From Paramacrobiotus richtersi (Eukaryota; Tardigrada; Eutardigrada; Parachela; Macrobiotidae), in NCBI GenBank assembly GCA_034698045.1, contig JAQGAU010000111.1, forward strand, positions 1 through 40,251: a DNA stretch of 40,251 nt. The letters are read 5' to 3'. Positions 21,005 to 33,296 of the stretch are shown in pieces (the first letter of the stretch is position 1; each line of letters begins with the position of its first letter). The notes beneath the pieces were generated by a model. The model did no database searches and was not told the origin of the DNA. It saw only the letters and a program-made list of their open reading frames with translations. A program made the translations under genes and the position numbers.

Positions 21005-24000
21005 GTAAGTAGCGAGTCTAGCGACCTTTAAGATTTTCCACCTCTGTTGGGCTTACGGAAGAAAGGGCGGTTTTAAAACAGACTCTCGTAGCGAGAATTA
21101 ACGATTACTTTGGATTTCCTGCTCTCGCATATTATAGTCTTCTCTTTTTGTAGTTTTGTTGTCTTGTTAATCGACGCAGGCCTAGATTACGTAAATATCG
21201 GCTGCTGAGTGCATATATATGGTAAGTACGATATTATGGTGTGACCTTAAATGATTGGAAAATTTTTCTCGTTCTACGCGGTCTTTTTCCAAATTATTAA
21301 GATGCAGGTAGTTTCCAGACACTAATGCATATTCGTGCTGAAAATTCCTTCAGTTCAATCAATGCTGCGTCCGATATATTCGCTGGATTCTTGGATCGAA
21401 GAAGTTTTCTGTAGATACTTATACGCTGCCATCGATGGCATCAGTGCGGTTTAGTAACTTTCGTTACGTCTTTCGACTTTTTACTCTTAATTAAATTAAA
21501 CTTAACTAAATTAAACGTGCATTATGGGTTTCGTGAGCAAAAGAGTGGGAAAGCCGTTAACGGTGGACTCTTGGCACGTTTGTACTTTTCTGCAGAAGGG
21601 GATTTGGCAATCATTCGATTTCATCAGCGCGCTCTACGAGCAAGTACAGGAAAGCTAGTGTACCGCAGAGTTTTCATCATGCAGCAGAAACGTTAACGTT
21701 ACAAAATCGGGGCTTATTTCAAGTAAATTTTTCCGACGTTGTATCCAGCGCCATTTTATCCTGCCTATTACGTGTACCATAGGTATACGGTGTATAAGTA
21801 CATATGTATCGTACGGGCGTAATATTTGTTAAGATCTGTCGGTACGTGCAGGAAGAATAACTTGTCAGTTGTGTTACTTAATTTTGAGTAGAACAGCTGC
21901 ACCTAAAGCTTCCGTTAAAAAGACGAGAGAATTCACGGTTACCGTATAACGATAAATTATTGCTAGCAAAAGGTGGACGCAACAGGCCGCGATTCGCAAC
22001 AGTTTTGATTGTGCTTTACACATGAATCATAGCTCTTCACACAGATTTGTTTTAATTAAAACCAGTATCCGCAATTGTTAACGGTATATATGGTTTGGGA
22101 AACTTCCGCTTGGACTTGCATGTGGCCTCCTAGAGAATTAGGCGTGAGGCCGACCGGCGCGGCTCGCTCGTTTCAGAAGTTTGGTAGTTTTTCACGGCGG
22201 CAGATGCATGTACGTACAGGCAGTTTGTTTGATTAACTGCTTCTTTTCCAAAAGTATGTTTATGAGTGTGTTTTGTACGCCGTAGTTTCCATATTTTGTA
22301 AATAGCCATAAATGCACTGCATTGATGGTTTCGCTGTACGTATACCTACTCTATAACGCGTCAAAGGCACTTAGCCGTGGGCTACTTCCGCCTGGAGCAC
22401 CGGGCATCCAGAGATTAGGAGCTAGGCCGCAGTCCTTCGTGATAAAGGCGAATACGCATATCGGCAATTCGTACTGTATATAAGCAATGAATTTAATTGT
22501 TTTCCGGCTGTACATGTCTCCAGAGTCAAATCAGTCGGGTACGAAACACTCTGTGTATGAATCTTCGGTTTATCTGGAAATATTCTGTTGTAAATTTTGA
22601 TGCAATTAAAAAGCGGCATTCTGAAGTTTGGCTAGAAATAATTTACCGGTTTTATGAAATCAGCATTTTTGTAATACGTGTTCGACATCTTATTGGTAAT
22701 ATTATTTGCGAAAACTGTGCGTTAACTCGATCGGGACTACACAACTTTAATTTCAATGAATTTTATAGTTCCTTAATTTCAATAGCTTGACATTGATTCC
22801 TAAGTTAGCGGTGAAATCGCATGTTCCATTTAGTTGGCGTATTTTCCAACAAATGCAAAGTGATAGAACGAAATGAAACTGTAGGATTTCCGGCTTAACC
22901 ATACGGGGAATAGATATAATTAAAGCTAGGTTGAACGGAAACGCGCGTATATAGTAGGGACCTGTACGTGATACGTGACAGATAACGGTTTCAAACCTTC
23001 CGACGATTTAGTTTTTTCGATGCGCGCACGCCGTGTCTACGTAACTAACAGCGCGCCGAAGACTAAGTTTGTTTATGTACCAAGGAGATCGATTGCATTT
23101 CGGTTCAGATCGCTCTACGGTGAATAGGCGGGGAGATCCAGCTCAACATGGTGCCTTAGAGCTCACGGAAGTTCCCTGGCAGTCGGCGCATTTACCGATT
23201 ACATTTTTGCAGAGTCTATCATTCCGCGGCTAAAATGCGCCATTCCCAGTCCTACGGCCTCTGCATCCTCATTGCGCTGGTCCTGGTGGCACCACCGGCG
23301 GCCGCTGTCAACTGGAGTGTTTTCAGCGGTTGCGGCTTGCTGCAGGCATTCAACCCTTGGCAATGGGTTGCCGGGACAATGATGGCATTCCTGGGCAACA
23401 ATGGTGAGTATCCAAAATACTCGTAAGATGGTCTGGTGATGCTGGCATGCGCGAATTTCTTGCTGGCGATCTGTTAGCCATGCTGTCCTCATTTGCGGCG
23501 AACTTTTCTAGTCGGACTTTTGCTATGTCCAGCACGCTAAGCGTACAACATTTTTGACTGGCCTGCTTTTTTTTCCACAACATTTCATTTTTTATTCTTT
23601 CCGAGAATGAATTTGCTATTCCCCGAATGCATTTTATTTTATTTGGTTTTTTTATTTATCGAATTGATCAAACTTGTTGTTGCTGTTTTTTTTTAAAAAG
23701 GTTTACCGGTGTTTTTGTAGTCATAGTTGGGTCGGTTGTCCATGCGATACCGCACGATGGAAACGCACGGTTGCACAATTACGGACTGTGCCTGGCAAAG
23801 AATTCAAGCAAGTTTCGTTTAAATTACGATAAATGTTAAGAAACTATACTATCAAACGAGTAACTAACTTAATTTACCTTATGCTAGTTATAATTAAAAC
23901 AACGAAAAACTTCTGTTAATTTACTGTTATTTCACTATAATTATGTACTTAGGTATACAGTACGCAACGTTAACTGCAGTAGCGGCCGGATTGTACAGCT

Positions 24001-24746
24001 TATTAATACTGCATCGTGCAAGATGTCCGGTATTATCACATCTGTTCAGCTTTCGCAATAAATGTACATCGCGACCATTGAGAAAGTATCGTATTATTCC
24101 TGACAAAGACAAGTGAAAGTGTAGAACTATACAATTTCAGTACATTAATCAAGATAATAATGTATTTGTGTAAGTGTATAAAGTTTCCTGTCATATGAGT
24201 TCGTAGACCGTAGTTCGCTACAGAACTTTTAAAATTACAGGCAGTTACCATACCGAGTGCAGTGCCGATGAGCATCGACAGAACAAGGCTCCTTGTAAGC
24301 AGGCTGGATGGGTCTTCGGATGGGGAATGGGCCTTATGGCTGTTGGCGGCATTGTGCACTCCGTCATCAGCTACCATTTGGAGTTAAGGAAGCAGGAGAA
24401 GCTGGAAGCTTTGCAAACGGTAAGAAACAGAATGCAAGTTTTTGTTGGTTGTTTTTCCCATTTATTCTTCCTATATGGAAGTGCGAGATTACGGTTGTGA
24501 ACGCCGCCGGTAAGACTGCTGTTCATTAGGCGATTTTGCTTAAAGAAAGTCTTTTTTCTGCAGGCCAAAAACGGGGAAAGCACTCTTCTGAACGCTGTAT
24601 TCATTGACATGCAAGCAGGCTTACGTCAGCTCACCCAAGTCACCCAAGCCAACACTCAAACCAACAACGAAATCAAGCTGGAACTGCAGTCCATCAAGCT
24701 GCAACTGCCCCTACCGCAGTCCGTACAACAGTATCCAGCGGCATAG
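20470..24746 (+). CDS. Gene E: signal peptide, one membrane span, amphipathic tail (array member 1)
   Basis: Coding exons 23235-23403, 24241-24419 and 24564-24746 give 176 residues; a non-coding exon ends at 21004. The span is extended to include it. Residues 1-24 are a signal peptide (ILIALVLVAPPAAA). A short ectodomain with SGCGLLQ and TECSADEHRQ follows, then a membrane helix (WVFGWGMGLMAVGGIVHSVI) and a charged tail. The last exon is an amphipathic, Gln-rich helix (MQAGLRQLTQVTQ) likely to self-associate. The phase pattern (1 then 0) and exon order are the same in F, H and G. I do not recognise the family. The topology would be type I, tail in the cytosol. An alternative terminal exon (23721-23839) lies in the intron before the membrane exon. 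Confidence 0.72.
21005..23212 (+). other. Intron 1 of gene E
   Basis: A 2.2-kb intron. About 21450-21700 is homologous to 29470-29720 in the first intron of gene F (TTTCGACTTTTTAC, GGGGATTTGGCA, ACGAGCAAGTACA, GTGTACCGCAGAGTTTTC), which proves that the duplication included the intron. A rough direct repeat of about 60 bp is seen at 22092 and 22376. No gene is seen inside. Confidence 0.6.
23721..23839 (+). CDS. Alternative terminal exon of gene E (short secreted form)
   Basis: Follows a T-rich acceptor (TTTTTGTAG) in the intron between the signal-peptide and membrane exons and starts in phase 1, the phase needed to follow 23403. It reads VVHAIPHDG then NYGLC, NSSKF and NYDKC before a stop, which would give a 95-residue product without a membrane span. 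The matching exon in gene G shares VHA, YGMC, NSSK and NY..C in the same frame, with length differences of 18 and 27 nt, both multiples of three. That pattern indicates coding constraint rather than chance. Confidence 0.55.
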
Positions 24747-27010
24747 TATTGTCTAATAACTCGGTATGTGCCAAGACTAGCAGTTGTGTTCGTTTGTTGT
24801 TCACGTTTTCTTGTGGTACATGCGGTTTCGGCATAATATATTCAGTACGGTACATAGTATACTAGTTTCAGATGAGATAGATAGTAGAGTTGAATGTCTT
24901 TTCAGTGTTTCATTGTTTTCAGTCAAAGTTAATTCCGCTAACGCTTACGTAATGCAAATCCCGTATGTACATACACGGACGTGTGCTTACAGATTCCCCT
25001 CTTCCACCTTGAATGAATTTGCTCAGCAGATACCGGGAAGAATTCCCGGTTTACTGGTTAGCCTTTTGGATGAGGGTGATTTTTTTGAAGATTTGTTATT
25101 TATTTTTTACGTCTTACGTGACGTAACTTTGACCTTTGAGGTCACGACGAGGTGTGATACGTATTTCATACAATATTACGTTTGTTACGTATTTTGCCCC
25201 GATGTATTCGTACTTTACAGTTTTGCTGTATAGAAGTACATTCCTTGATGTTGTTCTGCATAAATTAAAAACTATGTAGAAGTAAATGGCTGAAGTTGTT
25301 TCTTTATTTATGTATTTTTGACGTCACGGTATACGCACTGAAGAAATCCATGCATAACATGTACACCACAAAACGAATCCATTAGCACAGCAATACTAAA
25401 TATTACAGTCAGAGACCAATTCAAAGAGACTGGAGAGCGAGCAAACTATTCAGGACAAAAGCGGAATATCAAAATCATCCATAAATTCTGGAGAATTTCA
25501 TCTGGCCAGTACCGACATGCTTCCGTGCGTTAAGCAGAATGTTTCGTATGAATTCGCAGACATAAAGCGCTGTGTGTTGATCCCAAGACGCCCAGGAACA
25601 GCTTACAAAACAGACGGGTCTGGTCTTCCGATCACTCGGTGCATCGTCTTTACTGAACCTCGGCCTTTTCATAGATTTCGATGCGTTGCACGAAGGCTTG
25701 AAAACTCTTGACATGTTTGCTGAGCAGGCCGACACACAGAGGTCACTACCGGTCTGTATATTACACAAACGCTAGAATCCAGCAAAAAAGCTTTCTTTTA
25801 CGATATTTGCTATGCATACTGGACTCTAGGTCACTGCACATATGATCACAGATTCTGGCTTTGAGCTGCGTATACTTACAGTGGCCAGAAGGTCAGTTCT
25901 TCGTGAGAGCTGGCCAGTCGAACGGCCGAAAGCAACGTCTTTCCGCAACGTGAAGTACGCTAGCTGATTCTTTTACCCATAATACCCCCTTCTGCCATGA
26001 GCTTTATCACAACTTCACGTAACTGGGTTGCATATCAAGGAGTTATCCAGGTGTATGCAGCTGATACCGCTGATGAATGGCGTGGTAATGCTCAACGAGT
26101 ACAGTCACCTCGTCGTGCTAACTGGAATAACTTTTTCATTTGATTGCATCGCATACGGTGAATTGCTGTTACATCAGGGATAACCCATTAAAGAATGTCA
26201 CCTGCAACCATATCGATCCACAACAAGTACGGCAGAAGTATAGCGAGAAACTTGGTTTAGTTTTTCGTCAGCTACTACGCGGTGTTCACATGCAGAAAAC
26301 TCTTCTTCATCAATGCCATACAATAATATTGTGATAATTATTATTATCAATGTAAAGGTTCAGATGAATTTGGGTGTTGTCTACGTTGTTGCTAAAATTC
26401 CAGTACCCACCTAGGTGACCTACGGGATTCTACACGAAGCTTGTTAAGAATGCGCCTAAGTGATACCCACATGTTTTTCCAAGATACATGCGTACCATTA
26501 TAGACAAACACCACGTCAAGCACAATTAACTGAGCATCCATTAAATTAAATCATGATCACGGAGCTGGAAGTCCAGTCTGAATGAAATACCGAGCCCAGC
26601 AACCGTAAGAAAACATAACTACGAGTTACTTGATTAGGTGCAGAGCTTCACCAGTAGCACTAAAGAATTCTCCGGCCGTTCTTGGCGCTTTTGGGAGCTT
26701 AACAAACCACAGTCACAAGCACGGCATAAGAAAGCATATTTAGCAACAATTCTTCCTTTTTAACAGAATAATCAGTCTGATTATCAACAAATCAACTGAC
26801 AAGAACGCACTAAAGGCGGAAATTAATTCGCACTTGGATGTACTCTATATTCGACAAAACTAGCGCATGTTAACTACAAGAAAACAATTGTTCCCGGTGG
26901 CAGACAATGCGTTATCCCATCGGCCTCGAAGACGATGCCTGTCCGCGTATAATACCATGATACCGAAAAGACGCGGTTCGCTCCGACAAAATACGTCTAA
27001 CTGCACAATA
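24747..27010. other. Intergenic region between genes E and F
   Basis: No gene is supported. A frame of 149 codons at 24784-25233 shows no family similarity, biased composition, and no counterpart in the other array units. A cluster of palindromic factor-like sites lies at 25114-25144 and a perfect CRE (TGACGTCA) at 25319-25326. The rest is AT-rich without features I can name. Confidence 0.4.
25114..25144. promoter_or_regulatory. Paired palindromic sites (bZIP-like and nuclear-receptor-like)
   Basis: TTACGTGACGTAA (25114-25126) is a perfect odd palindrome of the ATF/CREB/PAR-bZIP type. Three nt later, TGACCTTTGAGGTCA (25130-25144) is an everted pair of AGGTCA half-sites with a 3-nt spacer, as bound by nuclear receptors. 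No binding evidence exists; the call is from sequence only. Confidence 0.3.
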
Positions 27011-27019
27011 GTCATTTGA

Positions 27020-27780
27020 ATACAATTGCGGACGAATTAGGTAGTCGCAGGAATGAAGTCTTATTAATTCTTACTAATTATGCAAAGATAAAGCATGCAC
27101 GCGTATACGCTACAGTCGTGTCAGGTTTTTCCATTACTGCTGTTCACCTGTTGCACTAGCACTGTCCTCCTACTACTGCCACAGTTGCGCTGAACGAATG
27201 AGCCAAACAGTCCGAATGAATGAGAGCCGATTTGATCGCCATTGAAACTGTGAATGGCCAATCTAGCGTGCGCGTCTCGATCACGCCCAGATGGTCACAG
27301 TGCGCAAGAATCCGTGATGACGTCAAGCAATGCGCCATCCATCAAAATTTGACTTGTATTATTTTATTCTTGGATGAACGCAACCGTCATTGTCCGTGTC
27401 AAGATTTTCGGTAATTTTTCGCACATGCACAATTTGTCTGCTTTCCAGCAAGCGTATAGTGTGGAAAAACGACCTGAGCAGAACTTTTATGACTAATTGC
27501 ATTAGCCATATCTATCTATAATTCAACACAATTGCATACTTATTTCTTTTAGCGTTCGTGCAAAGTTCGCTCATGGCCGAGTTGTTTGTAGCGGCACAGA
27601 GCTCTGAGAGCTGTTTACAAAATCGCATGCGATAAGCGCAGAAACAAGCAGCGTTGCGCGAGGCTGATGCAAGCTGAACAATCGAGGCACACAGGCTTGC
27701 TGAATAGTTGGCAGTCTGGCACGTAAACAAAAGGCCAGAAAGTGTGGTTAGATTTACAAATTTCCCAGCAAGACGATGGC
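27020..27780 (+). repeat. Segmental duplication block, copy upstream of gene F
   Basis: Homologous to 36890-37710 upstream of gene G. Shared words in order: CGAACGAATTAG/GGACGAATTAG, GCATGCACGC.TA.ACGCTACA, GTGTCAGGTT, TTTCCAGCAAGCGTA, GTGTGGAAAAA, GCCGAGTTGTT, GGCACGTAAACAAAAGG, ATTTCCCAGCAA, GACGATGGCC. Non-coding; the outer 5' part of the duplicated unit. Confidence 0.7.
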
Positions 27781-27833
27781 CCGAGAACTGCTAGTAAACA
27801 GGCTGTTACGATACGTAGCGAGCATTAATCTAC

Positions 27834-28260
27834 AAAAGTTATGTACAGATGTGAAATTACTTGTAGTTTATTGGCTTTATGTTGTGCATTTACAGGTAAC
27901 GATATTGTACGTTCAGAAGGTCATACGATTATTACATGCATTATGTACTAATGTATAATCTAATTATGTGTTACTGATCTTCATCGCTAGAAGTGGATGA
28001 TAAAAACTCACAGTATAAAATTTACTATGGACGTACTGTCATGTATGTACTGTGCGATTTTATCAGTTTCTTCTCGATGCAAGTATACCTTGGAATTTTA
28101 ATCACGAAAGATGAAACGCTCACTACACAGTACACACTACCTAATTATAAACTGATAAAACGGCAGCGTGTTAAGTACTGACAACCGTACTGTTAAGCGT
28201 GAATAACTGCATGACACATCTGATCTAGCTGATATCTTAGACTTAGAGATATTATAGACT
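27834..28260 (+). repeat. Segmental duplication block, copy upstream of gene F
   Basis: Homologous to 19795-20260 upstream of gene E. It carries the empty TA site (27832-27833) for the transposon that sits beside the gene E copy. Confidence 0.7.
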
Positions 28261-28459
28261 TAGACAAATGGCCAAACAATTGTAAGCATTAGTTGAATGT
28301 TTGTTGCTCATATTTCTATGGAAGTGTTGCAGCCCTGTTCATTAATTTTAAGAAAAGAGTAGATGGTACAGAATTCATGTAATTTACAGCGCGTTGGATT
28401 TTCTTTCATTTAATTGCAGTCATGTACAATTTGCTCGTTTAATTTTTTCTAATTTGATT

Positions 28460-28987
28460 AAACACAGTTATTTTAATTCAAGGTTAACTTTACAGTGCGA
28501 GTATATGTACCAGTACTGGATTATTCTGTAAACTGGCAGCGATGTTGTCATTCTGCAGACATGCTAAAGTGGCGTGATCGCTGGCGAGCGCGATCGGTGG
28601 GAAAATTTCACCGATTGTCGGGAGAATTTTCAGCGCTGTAGCAGCAAGCGGGAAAAAGGCACTTGGTGGGCTGGACCATCCGCATGCAGTTCGAAACCAA
28701 TCCAATTGTAATACTCTTAATTTTCGTTACTTTGATTGGGCGCTGTACTCGCCCCGAGTCGTCCAGCGAATTAACGAAGCTGGAGAGGCGTTGCCCAGTG
28801 CAGACTGTGCGGACTTATTCTAGCCTTGCAAGTTGCCAGTTTTCTATTTTGCAGTTGCAGACTTCTCTCTTGCAGTAATTTCAGTAATTGTGCGATCCTT
28901 AAATTATTTTAGCAGTCTACCGTTTATCCCCAGAAAGGCAAAACTTCCGATCTCGTTGATCCTCCTATTCCTTATTTCAGAAGAAGT
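28460..28987 (+). promoter_or_regulatory. Promoter and non-coding first exon of gene F
   Basis: The closest match to the gene E block: ATTCAAGGTTAAC, CAGTACTGGATTATTCTGTA and AACTGGCAGCGATG are identical, and both share GTGGCGTGATCGCTG, AAGCGGGAAAAA and GGTGGGCTGG. It ends at AGAAGAA|GTAAGT (28988), a donor aligned with those of the other copies. Confidence 0.65.
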
Positions 28988-31900
28988 AAGTAACCTTTGA
29001 CGTACGTGTTCGTCAGTTTTGCTTTAATTGTTTTCAAGCAGTCCGTGCGTGTTCTATCTGTACTGCACTAGTAGAAGAGATGGTGGTTTTAAAACAGAGA
29101 AATCCAGATTATCTCAAAAATTAGCAATTTTATGAATTTCCTGTTTCATTATTAAGCCTGGTCCTTTCTGATCTGGTACTCGAACATCTTGTTAATCGTA
29201 GATTCGTAGGCGTAGGTTAAAGACAGCCTGAACGCTGCTTGAGCACACACATTTTGACTTGTACGTTGACCTCTTATTTAATGTTTTGAACACTGTTCTC
29301 GTATTACACAGTCTTTCCCACATATAACGGACTTGCCAGAACGAGTTTAATTTTGATTCTGAAAAATACATATATTCAGTGGTTTCCTGCGCCCGACGCA
29401 TTTGTCGTTAAGCAGAGAAGTTTCCTGTATAATCACAACACTGCATGCGCGGTGTCGTCATTGCGGCTTATCAACTTTCGTTTCTTTTTTCGACTTTTTA
29501 CACTGAAATTAAACTGCGCTTAGCTGAATTAACTTTGCGTGGGTTCCGTGTGCAAATGAGTGGGAATTCCGTTGAATGTGAATCTTGGTGCGTTGGTACG
29601 TTTCTGCATTAGGGGATTTGGCAGTCATTCAATTTCATCAGCGCCTTCTACGAGCAAGTACACGAAAGTTAGTGTACCGCAGAGTTTTCGTTCTTCAGCA
29701 GAATCATTCCAGAAACTTGTGTGTTTTCTAATATATTTTCAAGTTCATGGTTTTTCCGCCGTTGTGTCAAGTGATCTCATTCCTTGTATTTACAGATATA
29801 CTGTGTATATGTGCCATTTGCAGGTCTACGTATTGTATCGTTGTACGGTCCATTACGGGTATTGGTTTTTGAGCTTGCGCATTAAAACGATATGTTTTAT
29901 ATTAAGTTCTATACGTACATTATACAATACCAGTAAAACATTTACATTAATAATTATTGAGGTGGGACGACATGTTCCAACCGCCCTGGTAGTGTACGTG
30001 CTGCTGGCAGCAGAAGTCTTAGTACTTGTGCAGGTACCGTACGTACACGTCGCACCGCTTATATATTATTCCGTCGTTCAGTGGGAAGATGAGGTTTCCA
30101 GCTTAAGTCGTCTAGCTTCTATTTTTGAATCTGTACGCAGTATTTTAGTTTTCTTGATTTGCTACGAACGTTCGTTATAATTAAAAGCGAATAATAGCCC
30201 TGATAAGGCAACTGCGGCAATATTCTTTCTGAGCACTAGTAACGCACGGGTTTTTTATTGCAGCTTCCGCAGCCATGTTCAGTCGGAAATACGTTGTACC
30301 GTTGGCAGTCTTGGCTGTGACAGTGGGCCGTGTGTTCGCCAGGAAGAAGGATGTGAAACACGTTGTAGTGGGCGCTGCTGATTGTGAGTGGATGCTGGGC
30401 AACATTCAACGCGGCCAGATCGAGAGTGGGCTTGCTGGGCAAATCCGCTCGCAATCTGGCCGGGTTGACTCAAACTTTGCCCATTCATATCGGGGCACCG
30501 CGGATAAGGCACATAGTTTCAAGAAGACTCGTACGGGAAATGGACATGCCGCCTTTCCATTTTTTCCTGCAGTCATTAACTATGATAATCACACAGTTTG
30601 TTATTCTGGGATTTCTGCACGCCGTTACACTTATATTAGATTTTCGATAAATCAGCCAATGCACGTGAGCGGCTTTCTGACTTTTTTCAAATCAAATGCA
30701 CAGGTTTCCTCTTTGTTAACACGCAGTATTGAGCGTTCTGAATCCAGATTCCTTTTCGTTATCATTCATTTTGTGGTTCTTCTAGTCGGCGGCCCGTTGA
30801 CCATGCGGGAGACTCATGGAATGTATACGGTACAGATGTACAGCAGTAGTGTACGAACCGTACGGAATGTGTTTGAAGACGAACCCATCATTACCCATGA
30901 TTCTGCCCATGAAGCAAGCGGCATACGTACTGATTACTGAACAACAACTGCTGATTCAAAATTTTTGTAGATTTGCGTATCAACTGATAATTGTTTTGTT
31001 CCATCAATTGTTTAGTTTCAACTTGTAGGTGGTGACGGGCTGTTCTTGCGTGTGGAATCCTTATAACGAATTACGTGGCAGTTAAGGTGACGGTCGTAAA
31101 ATCGTTTGTTCGAACGTTAGGCATAGTTCCCTGACAATGAAGCAGCGAAAAGGGATAATGAAGCAGCTGATCGCGATGTTGATCAACTTCAGCAATACAC
31201 GCTTCAGTGATATTAAACCAATTAAAACAGCGGACAGATATTATTGAGATTTGAGATTGAGATTTGTTCAATGTTTAAACTTTGGTCAGTTGAGGTTCTT
31301 ACTACGGTACATATAATCGCTGGAAGGTATTTTATACTTTTGCTAGATAAGTTATTCAGCAGTCAACTGAACTTTCAAAATTTACTAATTTACATGTTCA
31401 GAAGAAGAACAGTGGTAACTGGAGTAACTTCTTTATTTGATCGGACTTTGTTACTGTGATTGTTATTGCTTTTGAGACAAGTCAATAAACACTCTAAGGT
31501 CAAAAAAAAGAACAGTGGTACATATCTTGTTTCGAGTAGCCTATCTAATGACCAAAACCACTTATTTGCAGGCCATTCCTTTGTATCGCGCCCGATGGAC
31601 TCATTCACGGAAAACCGCCGCATTACCATTGAACGCATAATTGCAGGAGCTACGGTGACCGTGATCCTCGTTGTGCTGGGCATTCTAGCGTATGGCCAAG
31701 GGTTGATAAAGGAGCGCTTAGAGAAAAATCCGTTAAATCAAGTACGTAGACGCAAACTTTGAAATATACTGCGCTGATCATGGCGTCTATACAAATATGA
31801 ACACGCATATAAAAGGAACATGCATCTCCGGCAAACAGAATGCCAGGCGATATTAAATAATAGTATTTCCAATGTAACACGACTAATTGCAGTTTTCTTT

Positions 31901-32277
31901 TTCAGGCAGCCACGGCACCCATCGCAAACAACCTGCCAAAACCGGCCGCCATCGGGGAAGATCTCCGAGAAATCCCCATCGAGATGGCGGAAATTAAGGC
32001 GGAGATGCGCCAGGGATTTCGTCAGCAGCAGCAACAGTCGGGTGCTGTTGGTACTAGTAAAGCAGTTCCGCGGTATGCACGAGTAAACAGTGACTGTTTT
32101 GTTTCGTCAAATTTCATCCGGTATTTCAGAAGCTGAAAGTGATATCAGTTTAAGAGTTTTTCACATTTTTGTGTTGCATATCGTATATTTTACCAGTACT
32201 TATACTTATAATTGCATACTGCAGTATTTTACAATTTTAAATTGATTTTCAGCGGATCGAAGGCGTCAGAGGTGTAA
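28460..32277 (+). CDS. Gene F: signal peptide, one membrane span, Gln-rich tail (array member 2)
   Basis: Coding exons 30275-30383, 31572-31741, 31906-32072 and 32253-32277 give 156 residues; the non-coding exon ends at 28987. A signal peptide (VVPLAVLAVTVGRVFA) is followed by a short ectodomain, a membrane helix (IIAGATVTVILVVLGILAYG), a basic stop-transfer region (KERLEK) and an amphipathic helix (MAEIKAEMRQGFRQQ) with a Gln run. The start context CTTCCGCAGCCATG is almost the same as in gene G. Exon 3 is 170 nt, identical in length to that of gene H, and the tail of H has the same EIKAEM.QGFRQQ. The short last exon is supported by a matching GAAG.CGTCAGAGG block in H. Family unknown to me. 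Confidence 0.72.
28988..30274 (+). other. Intron 1 of gene F with 5' part of exon 2
   Basis: Intron from 28988 to the TTGCAG acceptor at about 30263. Partly homologous to the gene E first intron (see 21450-21700). A frame of 206 codons at 29560-30180 has no counterpart in the E intron and is not called. Confidence 0.55.
30786..30940 (+). CDS. Alternative terminal exon of gene F (diverged)
   Basis: Homologous in DNA to the alternative exons of E and G. It follows the acceptor TTCTTCTAG and begins in phase 1. The phase-1 reading (TVRNVFEDEP) agrees with gene H (TVRNVSGDEQ) but not with E and G; the YGMC-type peptide seen in E and G occurs here in the neighbouring frame. The frame appears to have changed in the F/H lineage, so the exon may be altered or decaying. 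The signal-peptide exon also reads open through the intron into this exon, which makes intron retention possible. Confidence 0.35.
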
Positions 32278-33080
32278 CTCTGAGCCTCCTGATAAGGCAG
32301 CCTGGACGATTCCGCACCTTTTTTGGACCTGCAATGAACCAGCAGTGTTTAGCTTTTTTCTCTCGATCGTTGATGACTGATCGACAGTGGATTTTTTGCG
32401 GAATTGTTTCGTTGTTAATATATTACATACGTAGCCAGTATTACTGTACTTACGTGACGTACTGTCCGTTTTGCATTGAGCATGCGTATCCTATACATGT
32501 ATGCAACTGTTGCTTTTATTTACATGTAGTTTGTTGCAGTAATGAAACTGGCGCACAGATATTTCGATAAACGAGAAACGAAACAGTAAAACCATACGTT
32601 GTTGGATATGTTTATCCTTCTGACGTCATACGTACTACGACACTTCGACGCGGTTTAGTTCAACGCGCGACCTTGCGGAGACACAACACATGGGCACCGT
32701 AATGTTGAGGCGTGTAAAACAAACGACGTCGCAACGGTCGCGCATTTCGAAGCCCTCTAACAATGCAAAGAAAAATTCTGCTCGAATACCAACACTTTAG
32801 CCGGTCAAAGTTAATATTCAGATAGCACGTAAGATAGTTGAATGAAACAAAATTCACTACCTCGAACTAACATAGAGCACAAATACATTATAAATTTTCA
32901 TAACGCCGCCTTTCTGGGAATGGCCACAAAGCAAGACAAAAAAAACACTTGCAGATTCACGAAGCGTTCAGAACATGATTGTCGGGAATCGCATGGAGCA
33001 CTGCGCTAAAATGATGACGCTAAACGTTAACCAGTTTCCAGCCAGACGATGGCCAGAGTAGTATACAGAGCAGTTGGAAC
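32278..33080. other. Intergenic region between genes F and H
   Basis: No gene is seen. It contains the 3' untranslated region of gene F; the words around 32280-32340 (CTCCTGATAAGGCAGC, TTTTTTGGACCTGCA) recur after the gene H stop (CTCCAGGGCAGC, TTTTTTGGACCTGCA at about 36274-36301). The 3' flanks were therefore duplicated too. Confidence 0.5.
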
Positions 33081-33296
33081 GTTATGTACAGTCAGTACAG
33101 CTGAACGATGTAAATAGTTTGCCGTTTATTGGATTTGTATTTACTAAATTGTTCGTTTAATTAGAAGGTTATTATTACGTTTATTGTGCATAAATATTTT
33201 CTGTTACAGAGATGTGTAAGGGATCTTTGTCGATATAAGTGTCTTTGCATTTTACGCATATCTTGCAGCGTTTGTGTGTTTTTAATTTGATGATAC
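33080..33296 (+). repeat. Segmental duplication block, copy upstream of gene H
   Basis: A diverged copy of 19795-20260 and 27834-28260 (GTTATGTACAG, TTTACTAAATTGTTCGTT, TATTGTGCATAAAT, TTTGTCGATATAAGTG). The copy is shorter than those of E and F. Confidence 0.55.

Noticed and set aside
24784-25233. Open frame of 149 codons after gene E
   Set aside because: No family similarity, skewed Phe/Val/Tyr composition, not seen in the other array units; probably 3' flank.
29560-30180. Open frame of 206 codons in the first intron of gene F
   Set aside because: It lies in intron sequence whose homologous part in gene E is not open in this frame; composition is typical of chance AT-rich frames.
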